Counted from the first letter of the stretch, positions 52,291 through 61,453 are shown. The stretch is DNA of 64,000 nucleotides from WHSW01 sp963821345 (GCA_963821345.1 CAWGDM010000001.1:1364001-1428000), one strand, 5' to 3'. A program made the numbers and translations. Notes: generated from the letters alone by a model not told the origin.

Positions 52291-52823
52291 CGGCCCACCC
52301 TCTGGCGCAGGCCGGCGAGCTGGATCCGCGCGAACCGGGGCCAGGCGCGCGGGCTGCGGGCGACCGCGGCGAGCAGCTCGAGCGGGTCCAGGGTCGCGAT
52401 CCGCTCGACCGCGAGCCCATCGCGAAGGGTGATCTTGTCGACCGTGTGCAGGGTCACCGGCCGGCCGCCGACCTTCGCTCGCAGGGTGAGCTCGATCAGC
52501 ACTACCTCGCCGTCGGCATCGGGCGTCGACGCCCAGGAGCCGACCGTGCCCCGGATCTCGCTCAGCAGCTCGAACAGCGGGCGCGCGAACTCGTCCCGAA
52601 AGGCCTCCTTGCCGACCGTCTCGGGCATCTGCGGCGCGACCAGGCGGATCCGGTCGGAGAGGTAGGGATCGAAGTGGTCACAGAAGCTGTCGGCATCGGC
52701 CGGCGCGCTCCAGCCCTCGGCGAACGCCTCGACCCACTCGGCGGCGGTCCCGGTCTCGACCGTCCCGCTCAGATCAGGCGCCTCAACGGCGGCGCGGCTC
52801 GGCTTCGCTTCGCTGCGCCTCAC
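52287..52823 (-). CDS. SnoaL/NTF2-like protein, 178 aa
   Basis: NTF2-fold protein. After a short N-terminal tail come WVEAFAEGWSAPADADSFCD, PETVGKEAFRDEFARPLFEL and VLIELTLRAKVGGRPVTLHT, the strand-helix pattern of SnoaL-like proteins, and a C-terminal helical extension (AAVARSPRAWPRFARIQLAG). GTG 52823 overlaps the stop of the preceding NTF2-like gene, and its own stop overlaps the alpha/beta hydrolase start, so all three are translationally coupled. A role in turnover of a small hydrophobic substrate is inferred. Confidence 0.8.
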   Translation of the reverse strand: MRRSEAKPSRAAVEAPDLSGTVETGTAAEWVEAFAEGWSAPADADSFCDHFDPYLSDRIRLVAPQMPETVGKEAFRDEFARPLFELLSEIRGTVGSWASTPDADGEVVLIELTLRAKVGGRPVTLHTVDKITLRDGLAVERIATLDPLELLAAVARSPRAWPRFARIQLAGLRQRVGR

Positions 52824-53248
52824 GACAACCCCAGCTGGTCGAGCGCCGCCTGCCAGTCGACGTAGGTGTGCTTGGCGGTCAGCTCGCCGTCGGCGACCGT
52901 GATCATGTCGAGCGCGTCGATCTCGAAGCTGGAGCCCGGCTCGGCGACCTTGCTGCCGGCCGGATAGGGGGCGGCGAGCGTGCCGCTCATCGTCCACCTG
53001 ACGACCCATCCCCACTCGCCGCTGATCAGCTCCTGCTCGACGAAGGTCAGGTCTCCGAAGACCGCAAGCAGGCCGGCGAAGGTCTCGCGGATCGCGTCGC
53101 GCCCGACCACCGGCTCGGCGTTGGAGTGCAGGTGGAAGATCCCGTCCTCGGCATGGAAGGCGGCGATCCGGTCCGCGTCGCGGGCGCCCCAGGCGTCGAC
53201 GTAGTCGGCGATCAGGGAATCGATCGAGGTGGGGGTGGTGGTCGTCAT
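52820..53248 (-). CDS. SnoaL/NTF2-like protein, 142 aa
   Basis: Single NTF2-like domain: DSLIADYVDAWGARDADRIA, FHAEDGIFHLHSNAEPVVGR and DALDMITVADGELTAKHTYV. Resembles stand-alone SnoaL-like or ketosteroid isomerase-like proteins; catalytic residues cannot be assigned. First gene of the operon divergent from the TetR repressor. TATGTT on the minus strand at 53275-53280 is a possible -10 and overlaps operator 1. Confidence 0.83.
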   Translation of the reverse strand: MTTTTPTSIDSLIADYVDAWGARDADRIAAFHAEDGIFHLHSNAEPVVGRDAIRETFAGLLAVFGDLTFVEQELISGEWGWVVRWTMSGTLAAPYPAGSKVAEPGSSFEIDALDMITVADGELTAKHTYVDWQAALDQLGLS

Positions 53249-53277
53249 CGTGCGTCAGGCTCCGATCGTCGAGGTAA

Positions 53278-53292
53278 CATACAGTCTGTACG
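53278..53292. promoter_or_regulatory. TetR operator 1
   Basis: CATACA-GTC-TGTACG, matching operator 2 in both half-sites except one base. It overlaps the predicted -10 of the divergent NTF2-like operon. Confidence 0.55.
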
Positions 53293-53299
53293 TATCTAA

Positions 53300-53314
53300 C
53301 ATACAGGGTGTATG
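53300..53314. promoter_or_regulatory. TetR operator 2
   Basis: CATACA-GGG-TGTATG, a perfect 6-bp inverted repeat ending one base before the TetR ATG; 22 bp centre to centre from operator 1, two helical turns. Confidence 0.6.
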
Positions 53315-53315
53315 C

Positions 53316-53909
53316 ATGTCAAGCAGGACCCAGGCGGAGAGATCGGAGGGAACGCGCGCGGCGCTGCTTGCGGCGGCGCGACGCCTGTTCGCCGAGCGCG
53401 GCTACGCCGACGTCGGCACCGAGGAGATCGTTCGCGCGGCCGGCGTCACCAGGGGCGCCCTGTACCACCACTTCGCCGGTAAGCGGGAGCTGCTCGAGGC
53501 CGTCTACGAGCAGCTCGAGGCGGAGCTGGCTCAGGAGCTCGCCGACCGGATCACACCGGGCGCGGGGGCGCTGGAGACACTCGCCGAAGGCGCCGAGATG
53601 TTCCTCGACCACTGCCTGGAGCCCGAGGTGCAGCGGATCGTCCTGCTCGACGCGCCGGCGGTGCTCGGCTGGGAGCTGTGGCGCGAGATCGGCGCCCGCT
53701 ACGCGCTCGGGCTGATCGAGGCGCTGTTGGTCGCCGGGATGGACTCGGGCGAGATTCGACGCCAGCCGATCGAGCCCCTCTCGCACGCCCTGCTCGGGGC
53801 GCTCGACGAGGTCGCGATGCTGGTCGCGCGCGCCGACGACCCGGCGCTCGCCCGCGCCGACGCCGGGCAGACGATCGAGACCCTGATCGCGGCCCTGCGC
53901 CCGGCCTAG
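53316..53909 (+). CDS. TetR family repressor
   Basis: TetR-type regulator of 197 aa. The N-terminal helix-turn-helix is complete: RAALLAAARRLFAERGYADV, then GTEEIVRAAGVTRGALYHHFAGKRELL. The C-terminal ligand domain (PEVQRIVLLDAPAVLGWELW) is of the common actinobacterial type. ATG 53316 is preferred because it begins just before the DNA-binding domain and next to operator 2. It should repress itself and the divergent NTF2-NTF2-hydrolase operon until an inducer binds. Its stop overlaps the convergent stress protein gene. Confidence 0.92.
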   Translation: MSSRTQAERSEGTRAALLAAARRLFAERGYADVGTEEIVRAAGVTRGALYHHFAGKRELLEAVYEQLEAELAQELADRITPGAGALETLAEGAEMFLDHCLEPEVQRIVLLDAPAVLGWELWREIGARYALGLIEALLVAGMDSGEIRRQPIEPLSHALLGALDEVAMLVARADDPALARADAGQTIETLIAALRPA

Positions 53910-54634
53910 TCGTCCGCGGGGCGCGGGACGACGAGCACGGGCGTGACGGCCTGGCGCAGCACATCCCAGGAGACGTTGCCGACCAGCGCGTGGCGGATCG
54001 GCCCGTAGCCGCGCGAGCCGACGACCAGCAGGTCGAGGTCGCGCGATCGCTCGACCAGGACCTTGGCCGGGTCGCCGTCGTCCTCGCCGACGGTGATCGT
54101 GGTCAGCTCGGCGCCGAGCTCGCTCGCCAGCGCCCCGGCGACCTCGCGGGCGTGGCTGGCCTCGTTGCGGCCGTCGAAGCCGACCCCGATCGAGCGCAGC
54201 TCGAGGGTCTCGTGCGAGGCGAAGCCGCTCGGCGCGACGATCACCGCGCAGGGCGCTCCGTGCAGGAGGCGCTCGGCGACGCTTCCCGGGACGACTCGCC
54301 CGAGCCCATGGCGGTGGGTGGAGCCGAGCACGATCACGTCCGCGCCCTCGTCCTCGGCGACCTCGTGCAGCGCCCGCGGCGGCGACACCCCGCCGACGAC
54401 GCGCAGCTTGAACGGCGTCTCGCCCAGAGTGCGCGCGGCCTCGGCGGCCAGCCGCTCCTCGGCCTCGGCGATCGCTCGCTCATAGGCGGAGGCCGGGGTG
54501 GCGAGCGGGTCGAGCTCGAGCGCCGCGCAGAGGACCAGCTTCGCGCCCTCGATCCGCGCCAGCCCGCGGGCGAGCGTGAGCGCGTCCGCTCCCGGCGGGC
54601 GGCCGTCGTAGCCGACGAGGATCAGGCGGTACAT
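53906..54634 (-). CDS. Tandem universal stress protein (UspA)
   Basis: Cytoplasmic protein of 242 aa with two Usp domains. Domain 1 (1-135) starts LILVGYDGRPPGADALTLAR and ends with the ATP-binding motif VLGSTHRHGLGRVVPGSVAE. Domain 2 (about 148-240) starts SIGVGFDGRNEASHAREVAG and has VVGSRGYGPIRHALVGNVSW, so both are likely ATP-binding. Such tandem Usps in actinobacteria respond to hypoxia or starvation. Start 54634 has TATGCT 8 nt upstream. Confidence 0.91.
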   Translation of the reverse strand: MYRLILVGYDGRPPGADALTLARGLARIEGAKLVLCAALELDPLATPASAYERAIAEAEERLAAEAARTLGETPFKLRVVGGVSPPRALHEVAEDEGADVIVLGSTHRHGLGRVVPGSVAERLLHGAPCAVIVAPSGFASHETLELRSIGVGFDGRNEASHAREVAGALASELGAELTTITVGEDDGDPAKVLVERSRDLDLLVVGSRGYGPIRHALVGNVSWDVLRQAVTPVLVVPRPADD

Positions 54635-54642
54635 CGAGCGGC

Positions 54643-54648
54643 AGCATA
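54643..54648 (-). promoter_or_regulatory. Start-proximal -10 (TATGCT) of usp gene
   Basis: TATGCT on the minus strand with 8 nt to ATG 54634; predicted leaderless. Confidence 0.55.
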
Positions 54649-54668
54649 AGGCGCGACAGGGCCGTCGC

Positions 54669-54674
54669 TAGAAT
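54669..54674 (+). promoter_or_regulatory. Start-proximal -10 (TAGAAT) of rpmE
   Basis: TAGAAT (5 of 6 to consensus) with 9 nt to ATG 54684; predicted leaderless or very short leader. Confidence 0.55.
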
Positions 54675-54683
54675 CGAATCGAG

Positions 54684-54893
54684 ATGAAGACCGGGATCCA
54701 CCCCGAATACACCCTCTCGCACGTGCGCTGCTCGTGCGGGAACGAGTTTTACACCCGCTCGACGAACCCCGAGATGCACGTCGAGATCTGCTCCGCCTGC
54801 CATCCCTTCTACACCGGCAAGCAGAAGCTGGTCGACACCGGTGGCCGGGTCGAGCGCTTCCGCCGCCGGGCGGCCCGCAGCAAGCAGTCCTGA
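54684..54893 (+). CDS. rpmE: 50S ribosomal protein L31, zinc-binding type
   Basis: Ribosomal protein L31 of 69 aa: MKTGIHPEYTLSHVRCSCGN, then EVCSACHPFYTG-like EICSACHPFYTGKQKLVDTG. Cys16, Cys18, Cys36 and Cys39 form the zinc site, so this is the zinc-containing (C+) form rather than the zinc-starvation paralogue. First gene of the rpmE-DUF1385-prfA-prmC-tsaC run typical of Gram-positive genomes. Confidence 0.97.
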   Translation: MKTGIHPEYTLSHVRCSCGNEFYTRSTNPEMHVEICSACHPFYTGKQKLVDTGGRVERFRRRAARSKQS

Positions 54894-54904
54894 GCGGCGC
54901 CCCG

Positions 54905-55924
54905 ATGAGCGCCGGGGGCGGCCCGAAGATCGACGCGACCCGGATGCCGGACGGCCTTCCGGTCGCCTCGCGAGACGTCCCAGTAGGGGGCCAGGCCGTG
55001 CTCGAGGGCGTGATGATGCGCGGCGTCTCGACCTGGGCGGTCGCGGTTCGCAAGCCCGGCCCCGAGGGCTCCAACGGCGCCGTGCCCGAGGCCGGCGAGA
55101 TCGAGGTCACCTCCGAGCCGGTGGTCTCGTGGGCCAAGCGCCATCGCGTCCTGCGGCTGCCGGTGATCCGTGGCGTTGTCGCCCTGGCCGAGTCGATGAA
55201 GATCGGCTTTCGCGCCCTGGCGATCTCCGCCAACGCCCAGTTGGTCGACGAGGACGGCGAGGAGCCCGAGGAGATCGGCGGCTTCACCTGGGGGCTGACG
55301 ATCTTCTTCTCGGTGGCGCTGGCGGTGGGCCTGTTCTTCGTGATCCCGGTCGGGGTAACCAGCCTGATCAAGGACCAGCTCGGGTCCTCGGTGCTCTTCT
55401 GGCTGGTCGAGGGCCTGCTGAGGACGGCGATCTTCATCGGCTACCTGTTCGCGATCAGCCGCCTGCCCGACCTGCGGCGGGTGTTCGAGTACCACGGCGC
55501 CGAGCACAAGACGATCTCCTGTTACGAGGCCGAGGATCGGCTGGTCCCGGCCCGCGCCGAGACCTACTCGCGCCTGCATCCCCGCTGCGGGACGAGCTTC
55601 CTGCTGATCGTCATGGTGCTGGCGATCTTCGTCTTCGCGCCGATCGGGCTGCCGGCCTGGTACTGGCTCGTCCTGACCCGGATCCTCGGCATCCCGCTGA
55701 TCGCCGGGCTCTCCTACGAGGTGATCAAGTGGGCGGGCCGCAACCGGCGCAAGCGCTGGGTGCGGGCGCTGATGTGGCCGGGGCTGATGCTTCAGAACCT
55801 GACCACCCGCGAGCCCGACCGTGAACAGCTCGCGGTCGCGATCGCGGCGCTCGAGGCGGTGCTCGCGGTCGAGAACCCGGCCGAGGCCGCCAAGGACCCG
55901 GACGCGATCGAAGTCGTCGCGTAG
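54905..55924 (+). CDS. DUF1385 family membrane protein
   Basis: Membrane protein of 339 aa of the DUF1385 family, regularly found between rpmE and prfA. The signature is VGGQAVLEGVMMRGVSTWAV at the N-terminus and FEYHGAEHKTISCYEAEDRL in the middle, with TYSRLHPRCGTSFLLIVMVL. Four hydrophobic segments are visible (for example GLTIFFSVALAVGLFFVIPV and TSFLLIVMVLAIFVFAPIGL). The conserved His/Glu/Cys suggest a metal-dependent activity, but the function is unknown. It begins 11 nt after rpmE. Confidence 0.92.
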   Translation: MSAGGGPKIDATRMPDGLPVASRDVPVGGQAVLEGVMMRGVSTWAVAVRKPGPEGSNGAVPEAGEIEVTSEPVVSWAKRHRVLRLPVIRGVVALAESMKIGFRALAISANAQLVDEDGEEPEEIGGFTWGLTIFFSVALAVGLFFVIPVGVTSLIKDQLGSSVLFWLVEGLLRTAIFIGYLFAISRLPDLRRVFEYHGAEHKTISCYEAEDRLVPARAETYSRLHPRCGTSFLLIVMVLAIFVFAPIGLPAWYWLVLTRILGIPLIAGLSYEVIKWAGRNRRKRWVRALMWPGLMLQNLTTREPDREQLAVAIAALEAVLAVENPAEAAKDPDAIEVVA

Positions 55925-55929
55925 CCCGC

Positions 55930-56582
55930 TCAGCCGGGGCGGCTTTCCCCCGACTGTCGGGCAAAAGCCGCCCCGCTGCGCTGGCGTTGGGCGATCAGCT
56001 GGCTGGTCGCCCTGGCGACTCCCGTGGGGTCGTCGCCGATTCGCGTGTCGGCGAACCGGTGGACCGTGAACCCAAGCTGGCCGAGCTCGACGTCGCGGTC
56101 GCGGTCGTCGCGGAACGCCCGTGCACCGCGGTGGTAGCGGTACCCGTCGACCTCGATCACCAGCGCTAGGTCCGGCCAGAGGAAATCGACGGTGAAGCGG
56201 CCAACCCGCGCGTTGACCACAGGGGCGGGGATCTGATGGCGCCGGCAGATCGCGAGGAAGGCGCGCTCGAGGTCGCTTCGCGTTCGGTCGGTTGCGATCC
56301 CGCCGGTCGGTAGGCCCGCGACCTCGGCGGCACGGATCGCGCGGCGAACCAGCCGACCGCTGCTCGACGCGACGGAGGTCGTCTGAGCGTCCGCCGGGAG
56401 GGCGACGTGGCCGACGGCGTAGGCACGCCGTGGTGGATGCGGTGGAGCCGACCGGTCGCGCGGGCGCGGTCGATCGTCGATCGCGAAACCCCGGCCTCGA
56501 GCAACTCCGCCGCCGTGACAACACCGTGTGCGGCGGCGGCCAGCCTGGCGAAGATCGCGTCCGGGGCGGGTTTTGCCCTCAT
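55930..56582 (-). pseudogene. Decayed AbiEi/DUF559 gene (frameshift and internal deletion)
   Basis: Remnant of the actinobacterial family that joins an AbiEi-like N-terminal winged helix to a DUF559 Vsr-like nuclease fold. The N-terminal part is recognisable (HGVVTAAELLEAGVSRSTID, then GRLHRIHHGV), then the frame is lost after codon 54 near 56421 by net -1 or +2; YAVGHVALPADAQ continues in another frame straight into LERAFLAICRRHQIPAPVVN and the DUF559 core VGRFTVDFLWPDLALVIEVD. About 100 residues that normally lie between these parts are missing, so this is real decay and not only a base-call error. Both ends lie inside 39-bp palindromes. Confidence 0.7.
55936..55974. repeat. 39-bp palindromic repeat, left copy
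   Basis: Hairpin with 11-bp outer arms (GGGGCGGCTTT/AAAGCCGCCCC) and an inner CCCGA/TCGGG stem. Same length and largely the same sequence, in opposite orientation, as the copy at 56563-56601. It covers the last codons of the DUF559 remnant and may act as terminator for the DUF1385 gene. Confidence 0.65.
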
Positions 56583-56601
56583 ACCGGGGTAAAGCCGCCC
56601 C
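56563..56601. repeat. 39-bp palindromic repeat, right copy
   Basis: Partner of the 55936-55974 repeat; shares outer arms GGGGCGG...CCGCCCC and the TTTTGCCC block. The start codon of the DUF559 remnant lies in its loop. Confidence 0.6.
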
Positions 56602-56635
56602 GCGGTGCTCGTGCCCCGGCCCCCGCCGCGTCGCG

Positions 56636-56641
56636 TAGCCT
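56636..56641 (+). promoter_or_regulatory. Start-proximal -10 (TAGCCT) of prfA
   Basis: TAGCCT with 7 nt to GTG 56649; predicted leaderless. Confidence 0.5.
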
Positions 56642-56648
56642 GATCGGC

Positions 56649-57716
<1,068 letters not shown>

Positions 57717-57720
<4 letters not shown>

Positions 57721-58556
57721 GCGGGCAGGCGGTCGCCGGGAGCGTCGCGGTCGCGCTCGGCTCGGCTGCCGACGCGCTGGCGGCCGCCGGAATCGACACC
57801 GCCCGCCTCGACGCCGAGCTGCTGCTCGAGCGGGCGACGGGCCGCGACCGCGCCCGGCTCGCGGCCAGCCCGGAGGCCGGGGTCGACGCCGGCGCCGCGC
57901 GCGAGTTCGGGGCGATGGTGCGGCGGCGGCTTCAGCGCGAGCCGGTCGCCTACATCCTCGGCTCGAAGGGCTTTCGCCGGATCGAGCTCGCCGTCGACGC
58001 CCGGGTGCTGATCCCGCGGCCCGAGACCGAGCTGCTGGTCGAGCTGGCGCTCGAGCTGGAGCCGCTCAGCGTGCTCGACGTCGGCACCGGCACCGGCGCG
58101 ATCGCGCTGGCAATCGCCGACGAGCTCCCGGCCGCCTCGGTGGTCGCCACCGACACCTCGCTCGACGCGCTCGCGGTCGCTCAGGCCAACCGCGACCGGC
58201 TCGGGCTCGGCGAGCGGGTTCGGCTCTCGTACGGCTCGCTCGAGCCCGGCAGCTTCGACCTCTTGGTCGCCAACCTCCCCTACGTGAGCGAGGGCGAGTG
58301 GCAGGGCCTGGCGCCCGAGATCCGCGACCACGAGCCGCGCGAGGCGCTGGTCAGCGGACCGACCGGCCTCGAGGCGATCGAGGCGTTGCTGGCCGAGCTG
58401 GCGGTCGCCCCCGAGCCGCCGCGGGCGATCGGGATCGAGCTCGGGCTCGACCAGGCGCCGACCGTGGCCGGGCTGGTCCGCCGGGCCGGATACGACCGGA
58501 TCGAGATCCGCCCCGACCTCGCCGGGATCGACCGGGTGGTGGCCGGGTGGATGTAG
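57717..58556 (+). CDS. prmC: Release factor glutamine methyltransferase
   Basis: SAM-dependent methyltransferase of 279 aa that N5-methylates the Gln of the GGQ motif in release factors. N-terminal helical domain (LDAELLLERATGRDRARLAA) and FRRIELAVDARVLIPRPETE, motif I LDVGTGTGAIALAIADE, and the catalytic NPPY-type motif as LVANLPYVSEGEW. It overlaps prfA by four bases (GTGA), coupling it to its substrate's gene. Confidence 0.94.
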
Positions 58557-59161
58557 ATGAGGCGCGCGGCCCGCTGGAGCGCTGTGTGTTCGACGGCGGG
58601 GTGGCGCTGTTCCCGGCGGACGGTCTCTACGGGCTCGCCTGCGACCCGGCCCGCGCCGAGGCGATCGAGCGCATCCACGAGATCAAGGGGCGTGACGACG
58701 GCAAGCCCTCGGCGGTCATGTACTTCACGCCGCTGGCGATGCGCGAGCTGGTCGCGAGCCTTGGCCCGCGGACCCGCGACGCGCTGGCCGTGCTGCTTCC
58801 GGGGCCGGTGACCCTGGTGGTCGCCAACCCCGAGCATCGCTACCCCCTCGCCTGCGGGGAGGACCCGGAGCGCCTGGGGGTGAGGCTGATCGAGGGACCG
58901 CTCGCCGGCGCCGCCTGCCCGGTTTTCCAGACCTCGGCCAACCGGTCGGGCGAGCCGGCGCCGTCGAGCTACGACGACATCGACCCGCGGATCGTCGCCG
59001 CGGTCGACCTGGCGATCGACGGCGGTGAGCTGACCGGAAAGCCGTCGACGGTGATCGACCTGACCGCGATCGAGGACGGCGGCGAGCCGCTGATCCTGCG
59101 CGAGGGCGCGCTCAGCCGGGCCGAGCTCGAGCCGCTGCTCGAGCGCGCTCGACATTCGTGA
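58547..59161 (+). CDS. tsaC: Threonylcarbamoyl-AMP synthase (TsaC/Sua5/YrdC family)
   Basis: YrdC-fold protein of 204 aa for synthesis of the t6A tRNA modification precursor. Motifs are ALFPADGLYGLACDPARAEA (usually PTETVYGL), IHEIKGRDDGKPSAVMYFTP (KxR substrate-binding), LLPGPVTLVV and FQTSANRSGEPAPSSYDDID. It is shorter than Sua5 and lacks the extra C-terminal domain. The PTETVYG segment is altered to PADGLYG, seen in some actinobacterial members, so a YciO-like paralogue is an alternative. GTG 58547 overlaps prmC by 10 bases; the position after prmC supports the call. Confidence 0.85.
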   Translation: MDVDEARGPLERCVFDGGVALFPADGLYGLACDPARAEAIERIHEIKGRDDGKPSAVMYFTPLAMRELVASLGPRTRDALAVLLPGPVTLVVANPEHRYPLACGEDPERLGVRLIEGPLAGAACPVFQTSANRSGEPAPSSYDDIDPRIVAAVDLAIDGGELTGKPSTVIDLTAIEDGGEPLILREGALSRAELEPLLERARHS

Positions 59162-59516
59162 AGAACTCCAGGCGGGTCATCTTGCCTTCCGCGGCGGTGG
59201 CGATCGCGACCGCGGGCTGGGTCGCCTCGATCCCGCTCTGGCTGCCGCGTGCGCGGATCGAGAACTCGACGATCACGCGGCCGTCGCCTAGGTCCTCGAA
59301 GGCGACCGGGTCGAGGTAGACGGTCTCCATCACCTCCAGGAACGAGGTCCACCACCGGCGCACGCCCTCCGGGCCCCGGTAGACGTCGGGCTCGCTGGCG
59401 ACCTCGCGGGTGGTGACCATCTCGAACTCGTCGTCGACCAGCGGCATCACCTGCTCGTAGGTGTCGGAGTTGAGCAGCCCGAAGGCTCGCTCGATCAACT
59501 CTTTCTCGCCGCCCAC
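59112..59516 (-). CDS. SnoaL/NTF2-like protein, 134 aa
   Basis: NTF2-like domain beginning KELIERAFGLLNSDTYEQVM and continuing MVTTREVASEPDVYRGPEGV, RRWWTSFLEVMETVYLDPVA and ARGSQSGIEATQPAVAIATA. GTG 59516 starts the domain; longer upstream sequence in this frame runs antisense through glyA and is not credible. Its 3' end overlaps the end of tsaC by 50 bases. Function unknown. Confidence 0.72.
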   Translation of the reverse strand: MGGEKELIERAFGLLNSDTYEQVMPLVDDEFEMVTTREVASEPDVYRGPEGVRRWWTSFLEVMETVYLDPVAFEDLGDGRVIVEFSIRARGSQSGIEATQPAVAIATAAEGKMTRLEFFTNVERARAAARARPG

Positions 59517-59524
59517 CGGTCCAG

Positions 59525-59530
59525 TATCGT
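59525..59530 (+). promoter_or_regulatory. Start-proximal -10 (TATCGT) of glyA
   Basis: TATCGT with 8 nt to ATG 59539; predicted leaderless. Confidence 0.5.
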
Positions 59531-59538
59531 CGGAGACG

Positions 59539-60825
59539 ATGGCCTTCGAGCTGCCCGACGACTTCCAGACCGCCCCGCTGGCCGAGGTCGATCCGCAGAT
59601 CGCGGAGGTCCTGCAGCGCGAGCTCGAGCGCCAGCAGCGCACGCTGGAGATGATCGCCTCGGAGAACTTCGTCCCCCAGGCGGTCCTCGATGCCGCCGGC
59701 TCGGTGCTCACCAACAAGTACGCAGAGGGCTATCCGGGGAGGCGCTATTACGGCGGTTGCGAGGAGGTCGACGTCGCCGAGCAGCTGGCGATCGACCGCG
59801 CCCTGGAGCTGTTCGGCGCCGAGCACGCCAACGTCCAGCCGCACGCCGGCGCCCAGGCCAACAACGCCGCGTACATGGCGATGCTCGAGCCTGGCGACAC
59901 GATCATGGGCATGGCGCTCGACCACGGCGGCCATCTCAGCCACGGGATGAAGCTCAACGTCTCGGGCAAGCTCTACGAGGTCGTCCCCTACCACGTGCGC
60001 CGCGAGGACTTCCTGGTCGACATGGACGAGGTGGAGCGGCTCGCCGCCGAGCACCGGCCCAAGGTGATCGTCGCCGGCTGGTCCGCGTATCCGCGCCAGC
60101 TCGACTTCGCCGCCTTCCGCGCGATCGCCGACTCGGTCGATGCCCGGCTGATGGTCGACATGGCGCATTTCGCCGGCCTGGTGGCCGCCGGCGAGCACCC
60201 GAACCCGGTCGAGCACGCCGACGTGGTCACGACGACGATCCACAAGACGCTCTGCGGGCCGCGCAGTGGGATGATCCTCTGCCGCGAGGAGCTCGCCAAG
60301 GACATCAACCGCTCCGTCTTCCCGGGCCAGCAGGGCGGGCCGCTGATGCACATCATCGCCGCCAAGGCCGTTGCCCTGGGGATCGCGCAGTCGGAGCCCT
60401 TCCGCGCCCGCCAGCGCCAGACCGTCGCCAACGCCCGCGCCTTCGCCGACGAACTGATCGCCAACGGGGTGGACGTGCTCACCGGCGGTACCGATGTCCA
60501 CCTGGTGCTCGTCGACCTGACCTCGACCGGGCTCGACGGCCAGACGGCCGAGGACCGGCTGGAGGTGGTCGGGATCACGGTCAACCGCAACGCGATCCCG
60601 TTCGACGAGCGCCCGCCGATGAACCCGTCGGGATTGCGGATCGGGACCCCGGCGCTGACCACCCGCGGCCTGGTCACCGACGACATGCGCGAGATCGCCC
60701 AGGTGATCGCGGTCGCGCTCTCGGACCGCTTCGAGGCCGAGCGCGAGGCGCTGGGGGAGCGGACGCGGGCCCTGATGGACCGCTATCCGCTCTATTCCCA
60801 GGTGGCGGCGACAGCCGCCCTCTAG
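59539..60825 (+). CDS. glyA: Serine hydroxymethyltransferase
   Basis: PLP enzyme of 428 aa that interconverts serine and glycine with tetrahydrofolate. Landmarks are LEMIASENFVPQAVLDAAGS, NKYAEGYPGRRYYGGCEEVD, NVQPHAGAQANNAAYMAMLE, MVDMAHFAGLVAAGEHPNPV and the Schiff-base TTIHKTLCGPRSG with Lys236, then PGQQGGPLMHIIAAKAVALG. Complete. ATG 59539 begins MAFELPDDFQTAPLAEVDPQ; earlier in-frame codons overlap the divergent gene and are rejected. Confidence 0.97.
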   Translation: MAFELPDDFQTAPLAEVDPQIAEVLQRELERQQRTLEMIASENFVPQAVLDAAGSVLTNKYAEGYPGRRYYGGCEEVDVAEQLAIDRALELFGAEHANVQPHAGAQANNAAYMAMLEPGDTIMGMALDHGGHLSHGMKLNVSGKLYEVVPYHVRREDFLVDMDEVERLAAEHRPKVIVAGWSAYPRQLDFAAFRAIADSVDARLMVDMAHFAGLVAAGEHPNPVEHADVVTTTIHKTLCGPRSGMILCREELAKDINRSVFPGQQGGPLMHIIAAKAVALGIAQSEPFRARQRQTVANARAFADELIANGVDVLTGGTDVHLVLVDLTSTGLDGQTAEDRLEVVGITVNRNAIPFDERPPMNPSGLRIGTPALTTRGLVTDDMREIAQVIAVALSDRFEAEREALGERTRALMDRYPLYSQVAATAAL

Positions 60826-60837
60826 CCCCGCGCCTCC

Positions 60838-61440
60838 CTAGCCGACCACCCCGGCCCAGAGGCCGGTGTTGGTGAAGGTGGCGGTCCCGCCTCCGGCGAC
60901 GCTGTAGAAGAGCGAGAACGTGTACTTGCCCTTCGGCGCCGGGAACACGATCCAGCCGCCGCGGGTCAGCGACGCCGTGCCGTCGACGTTGCCGGTCCCC
61001 GGGGTGCTGATCCGCAGCTGCGGGTCCGGCGAGTCGAACTCGAGGATCCGCGGCGCGCTTGGGAACAGGGTCGGCTCGAACAGGTGGACCTGGGCGAGCG
61101 CGTTGTTGCCGCCGCCGTCGATCTCACCCGTCCCCCGGGCATAGATCGCGACCAGCCCTGTCTCGGGGACGTTGATCGTCACCGAGGGGCCGCCGAGGTT
61201 GGTCGCCGGGACCGAGGCGGTCGGCAGCGGCCCAGCCTCGCCGTCGACCTTGATCAGGTCGAGCTTTGGCGGCTTGACCGCCCCGACGGCGATGTCGGAG
61301 CCCTTGACCGCGTCCGGTGCGATGTCGTTGGACTTGACCGAGTTCTTGCCCTGCAGCGCGACGGCGGAGCCGGTGAGCGCGATCAGCAAAGCGCCGATCG
61401 CGACCAGCATGGCCGGCGAGGGCAGCCTGAACCTACTCAA
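60838..61440 (-). CDS. Exported protein with N-terminal membrane segment
   Basis: Protein of 200 aa with an N-terminal hydrophobic segment (MLVAIGALLIALTGSAVALQ) acting as signal peptide or anchor, followed by KNSVKSNDIAPDAVKGSDI, a module that recurs in exported proteins of Thermoleophilia. The rest is a beta-rich, Gly/Thr/Ser-rich domain (GGWIVFPAPKGKYTFSLFYS) resembling a jelly-roll surface domain. TTG 61440 is chosen because AGGAGGG lies 6 nt upstream. Function unknown; probably cell surface. Divergent from the glycan locus. Confidence 0.72.
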   Translation of the reverse strand: MSRFRLPSPAMLVAIGALLIALTGSAVALQGKNSVKSNDIAPDAVKGSDIAVGAVKPPKLDLIKVDGEAGPLPTASVPATNLGGPSVTINVPETGLVAIYARGTGEIDGGGNNALAQVHLFEPTLFPSAPRILEFDSPDPQLRISTPGTGNVDGTASLTRGGWIVFPAPKGKYTFSLFYSVAGGGTATFTNTGLWAGVVG

Positions 61441-61446
61441 TTGGAA

Positions 61447-61453
61447 CCCTCCT
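61447..61453 (-). promoter_or_regulatory. Shine-Dalgarno deciding a TTG start
   Basis: AGGAGGG on the minus strand, 6 nt before TTG 61440; supports TTG over the upstream in-frame ATG at 61536, which would put 32 polar residues ahead of the signal segment. Confidence 0.7.
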
